Origin: Gemmataceae bacterium | GTDB lineage: Bacteria > Planctomycetota > Planctomycetia > Gemmatales > Gemmataceae | Reading direction: 5' to 3' | NCBI GenBank assembly: GCA_019748295.1 | Contig: JAIEPT010000003.1 | Coordinates: 1 to 35,755 of the forward strand | Length of the DNA stretch: 35,755 nt | Made by a program: the position numbers and the translations under genes | The notes under the pieces: model-generated | The model's database searches: none | What the model saw: the letters and a program-made list of their open reading frames with translations, nothing else | Told to the model about the DNA's origin: nothing | Shown: positions 1 to 7,440 of the stretch, piece after piece | Numbering within the stretch: the stretch's first letter is position 1 | How the letters are laid out: every line of letters starts with the position of its first letter

Positions 1-111
1 CGGCTTCGCACTCACCTCGGCTTCGCGCTCACCTCGGCTTCGCGCTCACCTCGGCTTCGCACTCACCTCGGCTTCGCACTCACCTCGGCTTCGCACTCAC
101 CTCGGCTTCGC
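1..111. repeat. 17-bp tandem repeat array, 6.5 units, open at the window edge
   Basis: Six full units of cggcttcgcactcacct, with an A/G alternation at the tenth base, run head to tail from base 1 to 102. A half unit follows and the array stops at about 111. There are no spacers, so this is not a CRISPR array. The 17-bp period is not a multiple of three, so it does not encode a repeated peptide. The array may extend to the left of the window. It lies about 155 bp upstream of the start of the first gene. Confidence 0.95.
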
Positions 112-265
112 TGTGAGACGCCCTTGGCGTTCCAGGTTTGGTCTGTCCTTTCGAAAGAAATTGCCGCACCCTTCTGCCAACGCGTTCAGGAATGTGATCG
201 CATTTCGAATGGTCGTCCGTGTAAGCTTGGGAACAGATTCAACTGCCCCTTTGGATGGACGCGTC

Positions 266-1147
266 ATGCCACGCCTCACTCGTCGCGAAGTTTTGTCTGC
301 TGCCGCCGTTGCCGCAGCGGGTCTTGGCGCCGCGGACGCCTTCGCCCAGGAACGCCGGCCGGAAGCTCCCGCGATTCCGTTCAAGCTGGGTATCGTGACC
401 TACAACATCGCGGCCGAGTGGGACGTGCCGACGATTCTTCGCATCTGCCGAGCGGTCGGGCTTGGGCCGGTCGAATTGCGGACGACGCACAAGCATGGCG
501 TGGAGCCGGGCATGAGCAACGCTGCTCGCAAGGAAGTGCGGCAGCAATTCGCGGATGCGGGGGTCGAGATTTGGGGGCTCGGCAGCGTGTGCGAATTTCA
601 CAGCCCAGATGCCGCCGTGCTTCGCCGCCAAGTCGAGACATGCAAGGAGTTCATCCAACTCGCGGCCGACGTCGGCGGCAAAGGCGTGAAGGTTCGGCCC
701 AACGCCTTGCCTCCCAATGTGCCAACCGAAAAGACGCTCGAGCAGATCGGCAAAGCCCTTACCGAATGCGGCCGAGCCGCCGCCGATGCGGGCGTCGAAG
801 TCTGGGTCGAAGTGCACGGCACGGGCACCGCCCATCCGCCGCACATGCGGACCATCATGCAGACCGCCGATCACCGCAGCGTCGGCGTGACCTGGAATTC
901 GAATCCCACCGACGTCGTCAACGGCTCGGTGGCCGAGTATTTCCGGATGCTGCGCCCTTGGATCAAATCGTGCCACATCAATGAACTGACCAGCGGCTAC
1001 CCGTACCGCGAATTGTTCCGCCTCTTGCGAGAAACGAACTACGACCGCGTGACGCTTGCCGAAATCCAGGGCATGCCGACCCCGGCAACGGGCGAACGCT
1101 TCATGCGCTACTACAAGGCGCTGTGGACGGAATTGGCGAAAGCTTGA
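266..1147 (+). CDS. Secreted sugar phosphate isomerase/epimerase-like protein (xylose isomerase-like TIM barrel)
   Basis: The 293-residue product begins MPRLTRREVLSAAAVAAAG, a twin-arginine style signal (RR followed by a hydrophobic alanine-rich stretch ending near AFAQ), so export by the Tat route is likely. The mature part reads like the xylose isomerase-like TIM barrel: an opening strand GIVTYN, a VELRTTHKHG segment after the first helix, VKVRPN, VWVEVHG, and late HINEL and LAEIQG strands that carry the usual metal-binding His/Glu positions. Planctomycetes encode many such exported proteins of unknown substrate. The frame stays open upstream to a GTG at 113, but the ATG at 266 puts the signal peptide at the N-terminus and is preferred. 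The exact sugar substrate cannot be told from sequence. Confidence 0.85.
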   Translation: MPRLTRREVLSAAAVAAAGLGAADAFAQERRPEAPAIPFKLGIVTYNIAAEWDVPTILRICRAVGLGPVELRTTHKHGVEPGMSNAARKEVRQQFADAGVEIWGLGSVCEFHSPDAAVLRRQVETCKEFIQLAADVGGKGVKVRPNALPPNVPTEKTLEQIGKALTECGRAAADAGVEVWVEVHGTGTAHPPHMRTIMQTADHRSVGVTWNSNPTDVVNGSVAEYFRMLRPWIKSCHINELTSGYPYRELFRLLRETNYDRVTLAEIQGMPTPATGERFMRYYKALWTELAKA

Positions 1148-1194
1148 TGCTCGAGCAGTTTGCAGATCGACGTCGCGACGAACGTTGCGTTCTG

Positions 1195-1726
1195 TAGGGA
1201 ACGCCCTCCGCGGCGTTCCGCCGAACTGGACGCGTCCGATGGTTCGTCATCCATGATGCACTCGTCGATCCCGCTTGCGGCTTGGCGATCCGACGCCGCG
1301 GATCGCTAGGCCGTGCGGCAGGAGCTAAATCAGCGTGCGCAAATCGGCGGCGCGTTAGCGGCCTTTCGAATAAAAGCGGGCGTCGCGCTTCCGATCAAAC
1401 ATGCCAGTCGCCCGCACTAGCCCGAAGCGTCAGCGAGGGACGACGCGAATCCCTCGCGAACGCTTCGGGTTCGTGCGAAAGGTGCTGCGGCGAAATCGCG
1501 CACGCTGATTTAGTCTACCTCCCTCTCCTCCGGGAGAGGGTTGAGGGGAGGGTGCCTTTTTCTAGCCCAACGCCACGTCGCACGCCCTCACCCCCGGCCC
1601 CTTTCCCGGAGGGAGAGGGGAGAAATGCAGGCGCAGATCGCTAAGCCGCAAGCGGGGATCGCGGAATGCGAATACGCGGGGATGTACGCGTGCAGTCCGA
1701 CGGAACGCCACGGAGGGCGTTCCCTG
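1195..1726. repeat. Nested set of at least four inverted repeats between convergent genes
   Basis: This fills the 620-bp gap between the convergent genes ending at 1147 and 1768. The outermost arms (1195-1235 and 1686-1726) share the core gaacgccctccg/cggagggcgttc. Inside them are arms built on ccgcttgcggctt (1266-1290) and aagccgcaagcgg (1636-1661). Inside those are the arms aaatcagcgtgcgc (near 1327) and gcgcacgctgattt (near 1498). The centre holds a separate hairpin at 1421-1469 (cccgaagcgt...acgcttcggg, 18 of 20 bases paired) and a ~124-bp dispersed element at 1511-1634. Short open frames across the stretch are low-complexity and follow the repeats, so no gene is called. The structure could end transcription from both sides. 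Confidence 0.85.
1511..1634 (+). repeat. Dispersed ~124-bp palindromic element (family C), copy 1
   Basis: The element starts with tagtctacctccctctc, has a hairpin around ccgggag, a middle containing cgccacgtcgcacgccctc, and ends with gggagaggggagaaatgcag and gcgc. A near-identical copy in the opposite orientation lies at 22226-22348, and a shorter relative lies at 19683-19787. The purine-rich right end looks like a ribosome-binding site followed by ATG, which matters at the lpxK copy. Here the ATG leads nowhere. Confidence 0.85.
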
Positions 1727-1767
1727 CAGAGATCGACGTAGGTCGCTGCACCGATTTGCAAGCCGCT

Positions 1768-2463
1768 CTAGCGTTTCTTCGATCGCAATTCGCCGACGAA
1801 TGCGGCGTGTTCGGCAGTCGCCAACCCCTCCATCAATGTCGCCAACAGGGATTGCGTCCGGTTCGATACGAGGTCCGCCGCGTTCAGCCAAAGCCCGGGA
1901 AAGGCCTGGCTTTTGAGAATCGCATCGAAAGCTCGTTTGACGAGTACGCCGTTGTCTTGCACGAACCAATCCATCATGCGATCGACGACGCGCCAGACGA
2001 CGTACTCGCGCACGCCGTTGCGTTGGTAGATGCGCAGCTTCTTGTGCAGGTCGATGCTGACGGTGCTCGCCGAGATTTCCACGACCAGTTCCGGCGCGCC
2101 CGAGACGAAACCGTCGTCGTCCATTTTGGCCTGGCCGCCCAATGCCGCTTCGATCATCAAGAAGGCATCGGGACGCGGCTCGTTCTCGAAATCCAATCGC
2201 AGACTGGCTTCGACCGCGGACCGTACGCCCGGCGTATTCCATGCGTAGACGGCAAGCAACCCGCTGATGTGCGAATGCGGCGTTCCATGAAGATCGGTAC
2301 GCACGGGCGAAGGCATATGGACTTCTCCCTCAATGAGTTCGATCTTCGGCGAATCGGGCATGGCGAAGCATCGCCGCTCGAACTCAGCGCGGCCAAGACG
2401 ATCGCCTGCTTCCAATCGCGGAATGGCAGGAACGAAATCGGCAACGGTAGAAGGGTTGGACAT
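1768..2463 (-). CDS. Uma2-family PD-(D/E)XK endonuclease
   Basis: The 231-residue product matches the Uma2/DUF820 family, restriction-endonuclease-fold proteins that are very numerous in planctomycetes and cyanobacteria and whose biological role is unsettled. The family pattern is visible: ELIEGEVH (residues 42-49), RPDAFL with Asp99, and PELVVEIS with Glu129 followed by KKLRIYQRNGVREYVVW with Lys141/142. Together these form the D...ExS...K active site. The ATG at 2463 is preceded by a ribosome-site-like cggag. A second member lies at 9685-10392 with the same opening (EAGDRL.RAEFERR) and the same C-terminal region, so the two are paralogues. The gene lies 71 bp downstream of the membrane protein gene on the same strand and may be co-transcribed with it. 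Confidence 0.85.
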   Translation of the reverse strand: MSNPSTVADFVPAIPRLEAGDRLGRAEFERRCFAMPDSPKIELIEGEVHMPSPVRTDLHGTPHSHISGLLAVYAWNTPGVRSAVEASLRLDFENEPRPDAFLMIEAALGGQAKMDDDGFVSGAPELVVEISASTVSIDLHKKLRIYQRNGVREYVVWRVVDRMMDWFVQDNGVLVKRAFDAILKSQAFPGLWLNAADLVSNRTQSLLATLMEGLATAEHAAFVGELRSKKR

Positions 2464-2534
2464 GGCATCTCCGCAAGGCCGCGTGCAGCATCAGAGTACC
2501 AGATGCCGAACACGCAAGCCACGGCGACACGGTC

Positions 2535-4139
2535 TCAATCGGCAGTCGCGCGGAGGCCGTGATTGCGACCATACCAATCGCGTAGCCCGGCGACGCAGGT
2601 GGTGCGGGCACGTTGGCCGATGACGAGCGAAGCGCTTGCCATGAGAATGATCGCGGCAAGCCAGGTCAGCGTGGGTTGGGCGGAAAAGAAGACGCTGCCG
2701 GGCGGCAGTCCCGCGGCGAGGTTGGTCCATCCCAGCCGAAACGCGACGAAGGTGGCGAGCGGCAACAGCAGCGTGAGGCCGAGGCCCAGCGTGTTCGCTT
2801 CCGCTCCGCGTGAGAATGCGCGGAAGCCGAGGGCGAAGTAGAGCGACCAGAGCACGACGCCGGCCGCGGCGCTGGCGGCGAATTGAGCGAAGGTCATCTG
2901 ACCGCCCAGCCATGCGGCGATCCAGAGCAGACCCGCCACGGCAAAATATCCCCAACCTCGTTTCCACGCCGCGGCGAGCGATGCCTTCCAATAGTCGTTG
3001 CCGTCGAGTTCCGTCAGCAGCAGCAATTCCAGACGCCGGCAGCGATCCTGCGCGTCATGGTCCCACAGCCCGTATTGAAACGCGGCCGGCACTGCCGACA
3101 GCAGCACGAGAGCCGTGGTCAGCATCGGCACGCCTCCCATGCGGTCGAACATCTCGAAGACGCCGCGGCCGAGCCATTGGGGCCACAGCGGGCCCGCGAG
3201 AATGTAGGCGGCGTAAAGAATCGAGAATCCGCCCGCGAGCCACAGGTTGATGCGGCCCGAGTATTTCGTCACCCGCTTCACCGCCCACCATGTCAACGGC
3301 GCATTCCCGACGGCGGCCCGCGGAGCATCCCAAAGGATGGGGATCGGGCGATAGTGCAGTTCCTGGAAGTGTGCCTGCAGTCGGAAGCACGCGCGCAACA
3401 GGAAGGCGATCGCAAGCATGGTCCCGAACGCTTCGAGCCAGAAGATGCGCGGCCGAGCGGTTTCGGGTGGATTCTCCAGGATGTGCTTGAGGCCGCCGAA
3501 GGGGTTATACTCATGCATCGCCCGCATGGTCGCCAGCAGCGTTTCGCCGACGAATCGGGGCAACATCGCAAGCCAATCGATCAGCCGTTCTCCCGCCAGC
3601 ACGCCGACGATGAGGTAGAAGAGGATGCCTAGCCCCGCAAGCCGTTCGCCCCACTTGCGAACGACGAGCGGTTCATAAGCCCACGCGGTCAAGCCGAGGC
3701 CAGTAGCAGCGCCCCATGCGAAGGGGATGAGCAGCATCGGCTCTAGGTCCGCTCCGGCGATCCAGCCTTCATGCCAACAGAGCAATAGCATCGGCAGTCC
3801 GCAGATGGCCAACATGGCCAGGCGCGAGAGGCCCACAAGGGCTTCCGCAAACAAAAACTGATGGGGGCGAAGCGAACTGACGAGCAAGAACTCGAGCGCC
3901 TGCGACTTGGGAAGCTGCGTGAGCCGCCAACCGAGCAGCAAGGCCCCTTCGATGACGCCGGCGACGAGCAGCACATTTCCCAGCAGCATCCGCGGATTGC
4001 TCGACGGCGCCACCACCTGGCTGACGACGACGCAACCCAGCGTGGCAACGTGAGCGATCGCCAGCAAGCGAAATGCACGCTGACGCGTCGGCGAAACGGC
4101 CGCGAGACGGAAGAACGGTGCGATCATGCGGTGGTCCAT
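2535..4139 (-). CDS. Multi-pass membrane protein, possibly an ABC-2-type permease subunit
   Basis: The 534-residue product is strongly hydrophobic. At least ten membrane-spanning stretches can be picked out, in two blocks separated by a more polar stretch near residues 245-285 (FRLQAHFQELHYRPIPILWD). The N-terminal block (TRQRAFRLLAIAHVATLG, then GNVLLVAGVIEGALLLGWRL and LVSSLRPHQFLFAEALVGLSRL) resembles the paired-helix layout of ABC-2-type permeases, including a short interface-like RPHQ segment, but no diagnostic motif proves it. No ATPase gene is adjacent. The start at 4139 is an ATG and faces a divergent gene across 129 bp. A second ATG sits four codons in. The function is not assigned. 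Confidence 0.75.
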   Translation of the reverse strand: MDHRMIAPFFRLAAVSPTRQRAFRLLAIAHVATLGCVVVSQVVAPSSNPRMLLGNVLLVAGVIEGALLLGWRLTQLPKSQALEFLLVSSLRPHQFLFAEALVGLSRLAMLAICGLPMLLLCWHEGWIAGADLEPMLLIPFAWGAATGLGLTAWAYEPLVVRKWGERLAGLGILFYLIVGVLAGERLIDWLAMLPRFVGETLLATMRAMHEYNPFGGLKHILENPPETARPRIFWLEAFGTMLAIAFLLRACFRLQAHFQELHYRPIPILWDAPRAAVGNAPLTWWAVKRVTKYSGRINLWLAGGFSILYAAYILAGPLWPQWLGRGVFEMFDRMGGVPMLTTALVLLSAVPAAFQYGLWDHDAQDRCRRLELLLLTELDGNDYWKASLAAAWKRGWGYFAVAGLLWIAAWLGGQMTFAQFAASAAAGVVLWSLYFALGFRAFSRGAEANTLGLGLTLLLPLATFVAFRLGWTNLAAGLPPGSVFFSAQPTLTWLAAIILMASASLVIGQRARTTCVAGLRDWYGRNHGLRATAD

Positions 4140-4193
4140 GCTGACGTCAACAGACGTTCAAGCATAGCTCACGGAAATTGCTGGCTTTCGTGG

Positions 4194-4215
4194 CGACAAG
4201 TTTATTAACTTGTCG
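4194..4215. promoter_or_regulatory. Perfect 9-bp inverted repeat in a divergent promoter region
   Basis: The arms cgacaagtt and aacttgtcg are perfect and separated by tatt, so the site is nearly symmetric at DNA level. It lies between two divergent genes, 55 bp before the start at 4139 and 54 bp before the start at 4269. The position fits an operator for either gene. A short hairpin in either leader RNA is the alternative. No motif identifies the binding protein. Confidence 0.45.
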
Positions 4216-4268
4216 GAATTGGATTCCCATCGCTTTGATCACTAACCGCTTACGCAACGGACTGACCG

Positions 4269-4742
4269 ATGTCGCAGCTTTTCGACTACTTCGTTTGTTC
4301 CCGGTCCACAATCGAAAATTGGGCTGATGCGATGGAGCAGCAAGACGAAGACGAGCAAGCAAGAATAGAGTCCGAAATGTCGGGCTTCGTCACGCTAGAG
4401 CACATTGGCCAAGACGAGTTCAATATTCTGGCTCAGTGCGTTGAAGAAGACGGAGGCGATCCGACCAAGGCAGTACTTCGCGTCGATCTCGTCAAAGCCG
4501 TTGATGAAGAAGAGGGTCCTTGGGTGACCGCCTTTCATCCCGCAGCAGTCAAAGCAGTTGCTGGGATGAGCGTAAGCGCGACACTGATTCAGTGCTGGCG
4601 TAGAGCTGTGGCAGCTTTCCGCGGCGAAAGCGAAGAGCTCTACCGAAAGCTTCTGACATCCAAAACAGCAGACTCGTTGAAGGAGCTGTGCAGCCTTGCG
4701 GTCGAGAAACGGATGGAAGTTTTTACTTGTTTCTACGGATGA
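4269..4742 (+). CDS. Small acidic protein, not recognised
   Basis: The 157-residue product begins MSQLFDYFVCSRSTIENWAD. It is acidic in the first half, with many Asp/Glu residues around 24-60, and appears soluble. It has no signal peptide or membrane segment. I recognise no family. The mix of a short conserved-looking opening and a helical C-terminus (LYRKLLTSKTADSLKELCSL) recalls small DUF proteins of planctomycetes that accompany immunity-type proteins, but this is only an impression. Its base composition is lower in GC and its codon use less extreme than the flanking genes, which may mean recent arrival. It is favoured over the reverse-strand frame at 4147-4362 because it is longer and ends cleanly before the convergent terminator-like hairpin. 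Confidence 0.65.
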   Translation: MSQLFDYFVCSRSTIENWADAMEQQDEDEQARIESEMSGFVTLEHIGQDEFNILAQCVEEDGGDPTKAVLRVDLVKAVDEEEGPWVTAFHPAAVKAVAGMSVSATLIQCWRRAVAAFRGESEELYRKLLTSKTADSLKELCSLAVEKRMEVFTCFYG

Positions 4743-4790
4743 ACGTTGGCTGATTAACGTAACGCAGCCGCCCGGCATTCATCCGCTTAC

Positions 4791-4809
4791 CTCTCGCGGA
4801 GCGAGAGGG
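4791..4809. terminator. 19-bp hairpin cctctcg-cggag-cgagagg between convergent genes
   Basis: A 7-bp perfect stem closes a 5-base loop between the gene ending at 4742 and ftsK ending at 4840, so it could act in both directions. No U-tract follows on either strand, so classical factor-independent termination is doubtful. Its right half is part of a 15-base motif (agcgagagggctaca) repeated at 4800-4814 and 4819-4833. The same design, with the loop tggag, recurs at 21130-21148. Confidence 0.5.
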
Positions 4810-4839
4810 CTACACAGAAGCGAGAGGGCTACATAGGCA

Positions 4840-7227
4840 TCACGCGGCGGTTTGGGCGGCGGCTTCTCTGAGTTGGCGCCAGTCTTCGAGCGTGTACAGA
4901 ACCTCGCGGGCATTGGCGCCCTTGTAGTCTCCCACGATGCCGTCCTCGGCCATGAAATCAACGAGCCGGGCGGCCCGGCCATAGCCGATGCCAAGCGCTC
5001 GCTGCAACAATGACACGCTGCCGCGGCCTTCGCGGATGACGATTTCGACGGCTTGTTCGTACACCGGATCGCGACGGCGAATGCGCTCGGCCGTGTCTTC
5101 ATCCGCCTCGCCGGTCGGCTTCAGATCGACCAGTTCGGCGGTATAGCACGGCTCGTCGGTTTCGAGGTGGCGCACGATTTCCGTGATTTCGGTATCGGCT
5201 ACGAACGTGCCTTGGGCGCGAACGAGCGTGCTCGTGCCAGGCTGCAGGAAAAGCATGTCCCCCTTGCCGAGCAATTTGTCGGCGCCCATCTCGTCGAGCA
5301 CCACCCGGCTGTCCGTTCGGCTGGCGACTTTGAACGCGATGCGCCCCGGCAAGTTCGACTTGATGAGGCCGGTGATCACGTCCACCGTCGGCTTCTGGGT
5401 CGCCAGCACCAGGTGAATGCCGGCCGCACGCGACTTTTGAGCAAGGCGGATGATGTGCGTTTCCACTTCGCGTTTCATCGTCATCATCAGGTCGGCCAAT
5501 TCGTCGACGACGATGACGATGTAGGGCATCTTCGGCTGAATCGCCTTCGCGTCTTCCTCGTTCGCAGGCTTCAGGCGGGTTTTGATTTCGTCCAGGCCCA
5601 ACTCGTTGTAAGCGGAAATATGGCGAACGCGGCAACGGCTCAGCAGGTCGTAGCGCTCCTCCATCTTGTCGACCGCCCAGGCCAAAATCGCCTCCGCCTT
5701 CTTCATGTCGGTGACGACCGGATGCATCATGTGCGGAATCCGGCCATACTCGGTCATTTCGGTCATCTTCGGATCGATCATGATCATCTTGATCTCGTCG
5801 GGCCGACGAGTCATGAGCATGCTCGTGATGATCGAATTGAGGCAGACCGACTTACCGGTGCCGGTGGTCCCCGCGATCAAAAGATGAGGCATTTCCGCGA
5901 GGTCGAAGACGAGCGGCCGGCCTTCCGTGTCTTTGCCGAGGAAGAGCGGCAGCTTGGCTTTCGCGAGCTTGGCCCGAGCGCCGACCATCAGTTCCTTGAG
6001 GCGCACGGTCGCCCGCTTCTCGTTCGGCACTTCGATGCCGACGGTGTTTTTGCCTGGAATCGGGGCCACGATGCGAACGCTCGGCACCTTGAGATGCAGC
6101 GCGAGATCGTCCCCCAGGCTGGTGACTTTGTTCACCCGCATGCCCGTTTCGAGCATGATTTCGAACTGGGTGATGACGGGGCCCGTGTTGATGCCCACGA
6201 CTTTGACGTTGAGGTCGAAGTCCTGGAAAGTTTTCTCGAGAAACGCCGCCTGCTCGCGAAGGCGGACGTCTTGCTCCTCGTAAGGGAACGGCTCCGTATC
6301 GCCGAGCAAGGTGAGCGGCGGCAGCTCGAAGTTGTCGAAACGATGCGCGTCTTCCGCTTCGGGAACGGGTACGGCCACTGGTGCGCTCACCGCGATCGGG
6401 GCGGCTACGGCAGGAGCCGGCTCCGCTTCGGGGGATGGCGGCTCGACTGGTTTCACGCCCGAATGGTTGATCGGAATCGCATTCGGATCGACCGGCGGCA
6501 TCTTGATTTCGATGATCGGGGTTACAGGAACCTGCACGACCGGCGACAGCTCCTGCTTCGGCTTGGGTTCCGGTCGACGCGTCGTCAGCAATCGCAAGAA
6601 AGCGGAGAGCGCGCGGCCGCAGATTTCGCAAGCGTGCCACGTCCACTGGATCGCGGGAAAGACGGCGAAATCGAGCGCCATCAGCACGCCGATCAGCGTC
6701 ATAATGCTGAGCGCAAGGATGCACTCGAAGCGATCGAATCGGTCGATGAGGAACGCATGCACTAGGGCGCCAAGGCTTCCTCCGGGGCCCGCAATGGGAC
6801 CGCTAAGGCGTTCGGGGCCGAACCAATCGGCCATGCCCGCGCTCGCGGGGAGCAGCAGCAGCCAACCCGCAAGGCGTTGCGACCACTTGAGCCAGCTTTG
6901 GCGCAGCAAGAGAAGGAGAACGACGACGAACCACGCGGAGAGCAACGTGTAAACGGCGATGCCGAGGGCGCCGACCAATTCGCGCGCCAGCCAGGCGCCC
7001 GGCGGTCCCAGGAGGTTGCCCCCTTTAGGTTCCTGGCCCAGGATGGTTAGGCCAACGACCATGCCGACGGAGAGCAGCACCCAGGCGATGCCGTCGAGTC
7101 GGCTTTTCGCGGGGGCCGGCGGAGCGGCTTTGTCTTTGCGTTTTTTCACGGCGGGTGGCTTGGGCAGAGAACCGGCATCATGCCTCCGGGTCCCGCGGGC
7201 CGCATCCCACGGCTCCAACCCTAGCAT
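4840..7227 (-). CDS. ftsK: DNA translocase FtsK/SpoIIIE
   Basis: The 795-residue product is a membrane-anchored ATP-driven DNA pump that clears chromosome DNA from the division septum and helps resolve dimers. The N-terminal ~190 residues hold four to five membrane segments. A Pro/Ala-rich linker follows (to about residue 300), then the alpha/beta motor domain with Walker A GTTGTGKSVCLNS near residue 453 and Walker B IVIVVDELADL near 571. The C-terminal winged-helix gamma domain, which reads KOPS-type sites in the family, spans about residues 720-780 (SVSLLQRALGIGYGRAARLVD). The length is at the short end for FtsK and near that of SpoIIIE. The ATG at 7227 is the first in frame. The gene is divergent from the lipoate ligase gene. 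Confidence 0.96.
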   Translation of the reverse strand: MLGLEPWDAARGTRRHDAGSLPKPPAVKKRKDKAAPPAPAKSRLDGIAWVLLSVGMVVGLTILGQEPKGGNLLGPPGAWLARELVGALGIAVYTLLSAWFVVVLLLLLRQSWLKWSQRLAGWLLLLPASAGMADWFGPERLSGPIAGPGGSLGALVHAFLIDRFDRFECILALSIMTLIGVLMALDFAVFPAIQWTWHACEICGRALSAFLRLLTTRRPEPKPKQELSPVVQVPVTPIIEIKMPPVDPNAIPINHSGVKPVEPPSPEAEPAPAVAAPIAVSAPVAVPVPEAEDAHRFDNFELPPLTLLGDTEPFPYEEQDVRLREQAAFLEKTFQDFDLNVKVVGINTGPVITQFEIMLETGMRVNKVTSLGDDLALHLKVPSVRIVAPIPGKNTVGIEVPNEKRATVRLKELMVGARAKLAKAKLPLFLGKDTEGRPLVFDLAEMPHLLIAGTTGTGKSVCLNSIITSMLMTRRPDEIKMIMIDPKMTEMTEYGRIPHMMHPVVTDMKKAEAILAWAVDKMEERYDLLSRCRVRHISAYNELGLDEIKTRLKPANEEDAKAIQPKMPYIVIVVDELADLMMTMKREVETHIIRLAQKSRAAGIHLVLATQKPTVDVITGLIKSNLPGRIAFKVASRTDSRVVLDEMGADKLLGKGDMLFLQPGTSTLVRAQGTFVADTEITEIVRHLETDEPCYTAELVDLKPTGEADEDTAERIRRRDPVYEQAVEIVIREGRGSVSLLQRALGIGYGRAARLVDFMAEDGIVGDYKGANAREVLYTLEDWRQLREAAAQTAA

Positions 7228-7327
7228 TGCCGAACTAGGTTACTGGACCAAGCGAGCTTGAGCGAATCCATGGCCGCTTGAACGAAAATGCGTCAGTGCG
7301 TTCGGCAAAATCGTTGCAATCGCATCC

Positions 7328-7430
7328 AAGCCCAGGGGCGAGCGCAGCGAGCTCCTGGGATTGCAGCGCCAGCAGCGCGATACGTTTACCGTCTGGAACC
7401 CAGGAGCTCACTACGTTCGCCCCTGGGCTT
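7328..7430 (+). repeat. 103-bp double-hairpin element (family A), copy 1
   Basis: The ends are aagcccaggggcgagc and the complement gcccctgggctt. Each arm can also fold on itself (cccagg with cctggg around gcgagcgcagcgagc). The loop contains tacgtttaccgtctgg, shared with the other copies at 22481-22583 (opposite orientation) and 31518-31620. All three are exactly 103 bp. This copy fills half of the 213-bp divergent promoter region between ftsK and the lipoate ligase gene and ends 10 bp before the latter's ATG, so its ribosome-binding site lies at the element's edge. Confidence 0.9.
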
Positions 7431-7440
7431 GGAGTTATCC

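Noticed and set aside
1-111. CRISPR array
   Set aside because: Units are directly adjacent with no spacers and there are no cas genes.
1282-1644. Open frame of 120 codons reading ARSVSEG and PSPPAPFPEGEG-like peptide
   Set aside because: It crosses the nested palindromes and translates repeat DNA; similar peptides arise wherever these repeats occur, and no ribosome site or domain is present.
4147-4362. 71-codon minus-strand open frame
   Set aside because: It overlaps the divergent promoter region and the better-supported plus-strand gene at 4269, and resembles no protein.
5053-6765. 570-codon plus-strand open frame
   Set aside because: It is fully antisense to ftsK, rich in Arg/His/Asp and without domains; long mirror frames are expected in GC-rich genes.
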